From an uncultured Acetatifactor sp. (GTDB taxonomy: Bacteria; Bacillota; Clostridia; Lachnospirales; Lachnospiraceae), in contig CANRMK010000062.1 in the NCBI GenBank assembly GCA_947631715.1, positions 1 through 9,829 on the forward strand: a stretch of 9,829 bases of DNA, read 5' to 3'. Below are positions 5,981 to 9,829 of the stretch, piece by piece. The notes under the pieces are model-generated. The model ran no database searches, was not told the origin of the DNA, and saw only the letters and a list, made by a program, of their open reading frames with translations. The translations under genes and the position numbers were made by a program. Each line of letters starts with the position of its first letter. Position 1 is the first letter of the stretch.

Positions 5981-8680
5981 ATGGAACAGAGAACAGACCT
6001 CACGGAATACGATTTAAGCCTTACGGACCTGATCGATGTGGATACCCTGCAGAAGATCCAGGATGCCTTTTCGGACATGGCCGGTGCGGCAGCGCTGACC
6101 ACGGACCTGGACGGAATCCCTGTGACAAAGGGGTCTAATTTCACGGATTTCTGCATGCGCTATACAAGGACCTCCCAGGTGGGCTGCGTCCGGTGTGAGG
6201 AGTGCGACCATCTCGGCGCGGAGCTGGCGCTGAAAGAGGGGCGCTCTGTGGTTTACCCCTGCCATGCGGGGCTTTTGGATTTTGCGGCTCCCATTATGGC
6301 CAACGGCAAAATGGTAGGCTGCTTTATCGGCGGGCAGGTGCTCACCCAGGAGCCGGATCTTGAAAAATTCCGCCAGGTGGCGGCTGAGATCGGCGTGGAT
6401 CCAGACGAGTATGAGGCGGCGGCAAAGAAAGTGCGGGTGATCCCCCAGCAGACCCTGGACAAAGCCACCACTTCTCTGTTCACCATCGCCAACGTCCTCT
6501 CCGATATCGCCTACAGCAAATATCTGATGTACCATGCCAACGAGGAGCTAAAGCGCGCCGCCGGCATGAAATCCGACTTTCTGGCCAACATGAGCCATGA
6601 GATCCGCACGCCTATGAACGCAGTGATCGGCATGGCGGAAATGGCTCTCCGGGAGGATCTCTCCCCCTCGGCCAGAGGGTATATCAGCCAGATCAAATCC
6701 GCGGGCAAATCCCTGCTGACCATCATCAACGATATCCTGGATTTTTCAAAGATCGAATCGGGAAAGATGGACATCATCACTGTGGATTACGAGCCCATGT
6801 CCATGATCAACGATGTTGCCAGCATGCTGGTCACCAGGCTGGAGGACAAGGATGTGGAGCTGATCCTGGACATTGCCCCGAATCTGCCCCACAGGCTCTG
6901 CGGCGACAATATCCGCATCAAACAGGTGCTTTTGAACCTTGCCAACAACGCCACCAAGTTCACCAGCCAGGGGCGCATTGTGCTGAGCGTGGGGTACGAG
7001 CCCTCCGGTGACAATGAGATTGATCTGCGCGTCTCCGTGGCGGACACCGGGATCGGCATCAAGGCGGAGGATCTGGACAAACTGTTCCAGTCTTTCCAGC
7101 AGGTGGACAGCAAGCGCAACCGCAACATTGAGGGCACGGGCCTTGGCCTTGCCATCTCCAAGCAGCTGCTTCACCTGATGAACGGCAGCATTCATGTGGA
7201 GAGCGAATACGAAAAGGGAAGCACTTTCTCTTTCCGGCTCCCCCAGACCATCGTGGATGACACTCCCAGCGTCAAGGTCCAGGATACCGAGAATATCCTT
7301 GTGGCCGCTCTCATTTCCAACGACTATGTCCGGGAACGCCTGAAAGCGGATATCGCGGAGCTGGGCGTGGAATACCGCACCGTGCGCACAGTCAGCGACG
7401 TAAAGGACCTGCCGGTGGACGAGAAAAAGGTGTACCTGTTCGTGGAGAATCCCATGTTCTCTGATCCCATAGAGGAATTTGTGCGCAGCCACCCCCAGAT
7501 GACCGCTGTGCTGCTCATCAAGTTCAACGATGCGGTAAAGCACAATCTGTCCAACCTTACAGTGCTGAAAAAGCCGCTGTTCATCTTAAATATCGCCTCC
7601 ATCTTGAACGGGCAGGAGCTTCACTATGAGACAAGCGAGATCGACAGGGCCGACAGCGATTTCATCGCCCCTGAGGCCAAGATCCTGATCGTGGATGACA
7701 GCGCCATCAACCTGACCGTGGCAGAGGGCCTTTTGGAGCCGTTAAAGATGCAGATCGACACTGCCATAAGCGGCAAGCTGGCCCTGGAAATGATCGAAGA
7801 GAAGCATTACGATATCATCTTTATGGACCATATGATGCCGGAGCTGGACGGCGTGGAGACCACCCATCTGATCCGCCGTTTCCACCCGGATTACCACGAT
7901 GTCCCCATCATCGCCCTGACGGCTAACGCCGTTGACGGCACAAAGGAAATGTTCTGCCAGGAGGGCATGAATGACTTTGTGGCAAAGCCCATTGAGCTGC
8001 GCCGGCTGATCTCCAAGGTAAGGCAGTGGCTTCCCGTGGAGAAGATCCAGAAAATGTCCCGCACCACTGTCGTCACCCGCACTGACGAAAAGATCGACCT
8101 GGAGGTGGGCGATCTGGATGTAAATGCTGCCGTCCATCTTCTGGGCAGCGAAAAGCTGTTCTTTACTATCTTGAAGGATTATTACAATCTGATTGAAAAG
8201 AAATCGTCCCAGATCAAGGTGCTGGAGGAGACGGGAAACTGGCCCGCATACACCATCGAGGTCCACGCCTTAAAGAGCGCCTCCCGCCAGATCGGCGCCA
8301 ACTCTCTGGCGGACAAGGCCGCGGAGCTGGAAAAAGCCGGGAACGCACGGGACACATTCTTTATCCGCAGTCATACGGATGCCATGCTGGAGCAGTACAG
8401 GGGATATCTGGAAATGCTGAAGCCTTTCTGCGCGGAGGAAGAGGACGATTCTGCCAAGGAGCCTGCCACCATCGAGGAAACGAAACTGTGCTTCACGCAC
8501 ATGCGCACCGCCATCGAAAACCTGGACATGGACGAGATGGAAGCCGTGGTCTCCAAGCTGGGGAGCTATGCTTTCGACGATACCCAGAACGATTTCTATC
8601 TGCGCCTGAAAGAGGCATCCGATGAAATGGACGTGGACGGCTGCGAGGATATCATCAGGCAGTGGGAGCAGCTTTTGTAG
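5981..8680 (+). CDS. soluble hybrid histidine kinase: PocR sensor, HisKA, HATPase, two receivers, HPt
   Basis: An 899-residue protein with no membrane segment. In order: a PocR-type sensory domain (about 14-180) with cysteines C58, C69, C72, C75, C94 and C114; HisKA with phospho-acceptor H206 (NMSHEIRTP); HATPase with N-box N319-N323, DTGIGI (355-360) and GTGLGL (385-390); a degenerate receiver (about 436-545) lacking the acidic pair but keeping KP; an intact receiver (about 566-685) with D572/D573, phospho-Asp D616, T647 and K669; an HPt domain (about 712-816) with H762; and a helical tail (830-899). The domains suffice for a His-Asp-His relay, with the upstream regulator's D216 as the natural final acceptor. 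PocR domains were proposed to sense small hydrocarbon derivatives such as propanediol; the ligand here is unknown. Its Shine-Dalgarno sequence GGGAGG lies inside the regulator's last codons, so translation is probably coupled. Confidence 0.94.
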   Translation: MEQRTDLTEYDLSLTDLIDVDTLQKIQDAFSDMAGAAALTTDLDGIPVTKGSNFTDFCMRYTRTSQVGCVRCEECDHLGAELALKEGRSVVYPCHAGLLDFAAPIMANGKMVGCFIGGQVLTQEPDLEKFRQVAAEIGVDPDEYEAAAKKVRVIPQQTLDKATTSLFTIANVLSDIAYSKYLMYHANEELKRAAGMKSDFLANMSHEIRTPMNAVIGMAEMALREDLSPSARGYISQIKSAGKSLLTIINDILDFSKIESGKMDIITVDYEPMSMINDVASMLVTRLEDKDVELILDIAPNLPHRLCGDNIRIKQVLLNLANNATKFTSQGRIVLSVGYEPSGDNEIDLRVSVADTGIGIKAEDLDKLFQSFQQVDSKRNRNIEGTGLGLAISKQLLHLMNGSIHVESEYEKGSTFSFRLPQTIVDDTPSVKVQDTENILVAALISNDYVRERLKADIAELGVEYRTVRTVSDVKDLPVDEKKVYLFVENPMFSDPIEEFVRSHPQMTAVLLIKFNDAVKHNLSNLTVLKKPLFILNIASILNGQELHYETSEIDRADSDFIAPEAKILIVDDSAINLTVAEGLLEPLKMQIDTAISGKLALEMIEEKHYDIIFMDHMMPELDGVETTHLIRRFHPDYHDVPIIALTANAVDGTKEMFCQEGMNDFVAKPIELRRLISKVRQWLPVEKIQKMSRTTVVTRTDEKIDLEVGDLDVNAAVHLLGSEKLFFTILKDYYNLIEKKSSQIKVLEETGNWPAYTIEVHALKSASRQIGANSLADKAAELEKAGNARDTFFIRSHTDAMLEQYRGYLEMLKPFCAEEEDDSAKEPATIEETKLCFTHMRTAIENLDMDEMEAVVSKLGSYAFDDTQNDFYLRLKEASDEMDVDGCEDIIRQWEQLL

Positions 8681-8714
8681 AACTGCGCCGCCACCGAAAA
8701 AACGGGAACCATAT

Positions 8715-8720
8715 TATAAT
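8715..8720 (+). promoter_or_regulatory. possible -10 element before the small membrane protein
   Basis: A perfect TATAAT inside the palindrome ATATTATAATAT (8711-8722), 54 nt before the small gene. No convincing -35 is found 16-18 bp upstream, so it may need an activator or may be fortuitous. No terminator separates this gene from the kinase. Confidence 0.3.
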
Positions 8721-8774
8721 ATCAATCAAAGAAGACTTTGACAAATCGGTAGTTGAGAAGGAGGGCGTTTTGCT

Positions 8775-8966
8775 ATGAAAGCAAGAACAACTGGTTATAT
8801 ATTCGCTTCGATATTCAACTTTATAGCCAGTTCTTGCTTTCTGGTCGCTGCTATTTTTCAGAAACAAACAGTGCCAAAATACGGGTTTTATATTGCCGCA
8901 ATTTTTTTGTTCATAAGCGCAGCTGGTTTCCTATATACTTACTTGAAAAGTAAAAACGGAAAATAA
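8775..8966 (+). CDS. small two-helix membrane protein, function unknown
   Basis: A 63-residue protein with two hydrophobic helices (about 8-28 and 36-57) joined by a short basic turn (QKQTVPK) and ending in a basic KSKNGK tail, so both ends are probably cytoplasmic. The ATG has a strong AAGGAGGG 9 nt upstream, the best argument that it is real. The gene and its flanks are clearly more A+T-rich than the neighbouring genes, with more ATA, TTT and AAA codons. It follows the kinase by 94 nt on the same strand and is closed by the hairpin at 9005-9029. I do not recognise a family. It could be an accessory membrane partner of the kinase or an unrelated small protein. Confidence 0.7.
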   Translation: MKARTTGYIFASIFNFIASSCFLVAAIFQKQTVPKYGFYIAAIFLFISAAGFLYTYLKSKNGK

Positions 8967-9004
8967 AGAGGGAATTGGAAGAAAGGAAAAAGGCAAAAGA
9001 AAAA

Positions 9005-9029
9005 GAGCGCCCCACCAAACGGGGCGCTC
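9005..9029 (-). terminator. strong terminator between the convergent genes
   Basis: A perfect 9-bp stem GAGCGCCCC/GGGGCGCTC with a 7-nt loop. On the minus strand it is followed by TTTTTCTTTT, making it a strong terminator for the 231-aa gene that stops 35 nt upstream. On the plus strand the tail is only CCTTTAT, so it may work weakly for the small membrane protein gene as well. Confidence 0.88.
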
Positions 9030-9063
9030 CCTTTATGTCCTGTGAATGCCGTCTCCACAGGGT

Positions 9064-9759
9064 CTACACGGTAAAGTTAAAATGTTGACCAGCGGGGTCA
9101 AAAGGCTCCGGAACGCTGTCCCAGTCTACCTGCTCCGCTTTCTTTGCCAGCTCCTCCACGGAATCCGCCTTTACGATAGTCCGCTTCACAGGGCCGGGGC
9201 GGCTGTTTTTCTCCGCCTGCTCTTTTTCTGCTCTCTTTGCCTCTTCCCTCTTGTTCTCCCGGTTCTCCTCGATGCGCTCCCGCTGCTTCTGGCTGGACTT
9301 CTCCAGCTCCGCAAAGAACGACACCTCTCCATCGTCTCCCAGAACAACGCCCAGGCGGGATACCTCCTGGCCTTTCCCGCTCAGCTGGTCTTTCATCTCG
9401 TCCAGCTTTGCAAACGCATCATCCAGGGTCTTGAGATTTTTGTCCCTGACATCCTGATTGGAGGCCATCTTCTCCAGCTCCTCCGGAGTGAGGAGCACGC
9501 TGTACTTGGAAGTGCCCCTGGACAGGTAAGCGGCCGCCTCGTCCTCATTGGCGTAATCCGCCACTATGAAATCCGTATCGCCGTATGTCTTCTGCAGATC
9601 CTTGAGAAGCTTTTTGGCATCGCTGCTGAGTTCTACTTTCTTCTGGGAGTCACTTCCCGCCTCTTTCACATCAGATGCCTGCTTTGCATCCGTCCTGGCG
9701 GTTCTCCCGTTGTCATAATAGTTGTTCCGAAACAGTCCGTAATTACCGATCCTATCCAT
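9064..9759 (-). CDS. hypothetical charged, partly coiled-coil protein
   Basis: A 231-residue, strongly charged soluble protein with no signal peptide or membrane helix. The N-terminus MDRIGNYGLFRNNYY is followed by a low-complexity, disordered-looking stretch. Next comes a conserved-looking block (about 44-99: LSSDAKKLLKDL, DTDFIVADY, YLSRGTSKYSVLLTPEELEKMA). A Glu/Lys/Arg-rich probable coiled coil spans about 150-185, before a short tail. It resembles uncharacterised proteins of Lachnospiraceae (possibly DUF6033-like, from memory and unverified). The ATG at 9759 is chosen because GGAGGG lies 7 nt upstream; an in-frame ATG at 9774 overlaps that ribosome binding site and has a poorer one. The gene ends at the terminator 9005-9029. 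Its promoter lies near or beyond the window edge. Confidence 0.8.
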   Translation of the reverse strand: MDRIGNYGLFRNNYYDNGRTARTDAKQASDVKEAGSDSQKKVELSSDAKKLLKDLQKTYGDTDFIVADYANEDEAAAYLSRGTSKYSVLLTPEELEKMASNQDVRDKNLKTLDDAFAKLDEMKDQLSGKGQEVSRLGVVLGDDGEVSFFAELEKSSQKQRERIEENRENKREEAKRAEKEQAEKNSRPGPVKRTIVKADSVEELAKKAEQVDWDSVPEPFDPAGQHFNFTV

Positions 9760-9794
9760 TCTTCTGCCCTCCATAGCCTTTCTGCCCTGTTTCC

Positions 9795-9810
9795 AGTAAA
9801 TCCCTTTACT
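9795..9810. repeat. short inverted repeat upstream of the 231-aa gene
   Basis: AGTAAA and TTTACT, separated by TCCC, form a perfect 6-bp inverted repeat 36 nt before the start codon. It may be a weak operator or leader hairpin. It is short enough to be chance. Confidence 0.25.
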
Positions 9811-9829
9811 CCCGAGAATGTCCGCAGAT

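Noticed and set aside
6746..7543. Minus-strand open frame of 265 codons antisense to the kinase
   Set aside because: His/Val/Leu-rich shadow of conserved HATPase and receiver coding sequence, with no domain resemblance.

Overview
The window looks like chromosomal DNA of a Gram-positive Clostridia bacterium, most likely a Lachnospiraceae-type gut anaerobe. The evidence is strong AGGAGG-type ribosome binding sites, a threonine T-box leader, an L20-type leader upstream of infC, a CarD/CdnL-family regulator, a DUF1540 protein and a fairly G+C-rich coding style. No phage, IS element, CRISPR array, tRNA or rRNA gene was seen.

Minus-strand block, read right to left from about 4880 to 1: a GTG-started carD-like gene; the thrS gene behind its own promoter and a T-box riboswitch with an ACC (Thr) specifier; an 88-nt hairpin in the thrS-DUF1540 gap; a small cysteine-rich protein with two DUF1540 repeats; and the operon infC-rpmI-rplT. 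That operon has a recognisable promoter and a roughly 200-nt leader with a terminator/antiterminator pair, and infC starts at a rare AUU codon. The thrS-infC-rpmI-rplT order is the conserved bacterial arrangement, here with a DUF1540 gene inserted. Each unit has a feedback device: uncharged tRNA-Thr for thrS, L20 (predicted) for the operon, and IF3 through AUU (predicted).

Plus-strand block, about 5000 to 8966: a strong promoter drives two coupled genes. The first is a 285-aa regulator with a degenerate receiver domain, a Pro/Gln-rich linker and an intact receiver, but no DNA-binding output. The second is an 899-aa soluble hybrid histidine kinase with the order PocR-type sensor, HisKA, HATPase, degenerate receiver, intact receiver, HPt and a helical tail. 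Together they could form a full His-Asp-His-Asp phosphorelay ending on a regulator with no recognisable output. Both proteins carry one dead receiver. This pair is the most interesting part of the window. It is followed by an A+T-rich strip with a 63-aa two-helix membrane protein.

Right end: a strong hairpin terminator (best on the minus strand) ends a 231-aa charged protein of unknown function on the minus strand. The right edge of the window lies just upstream of that gene.
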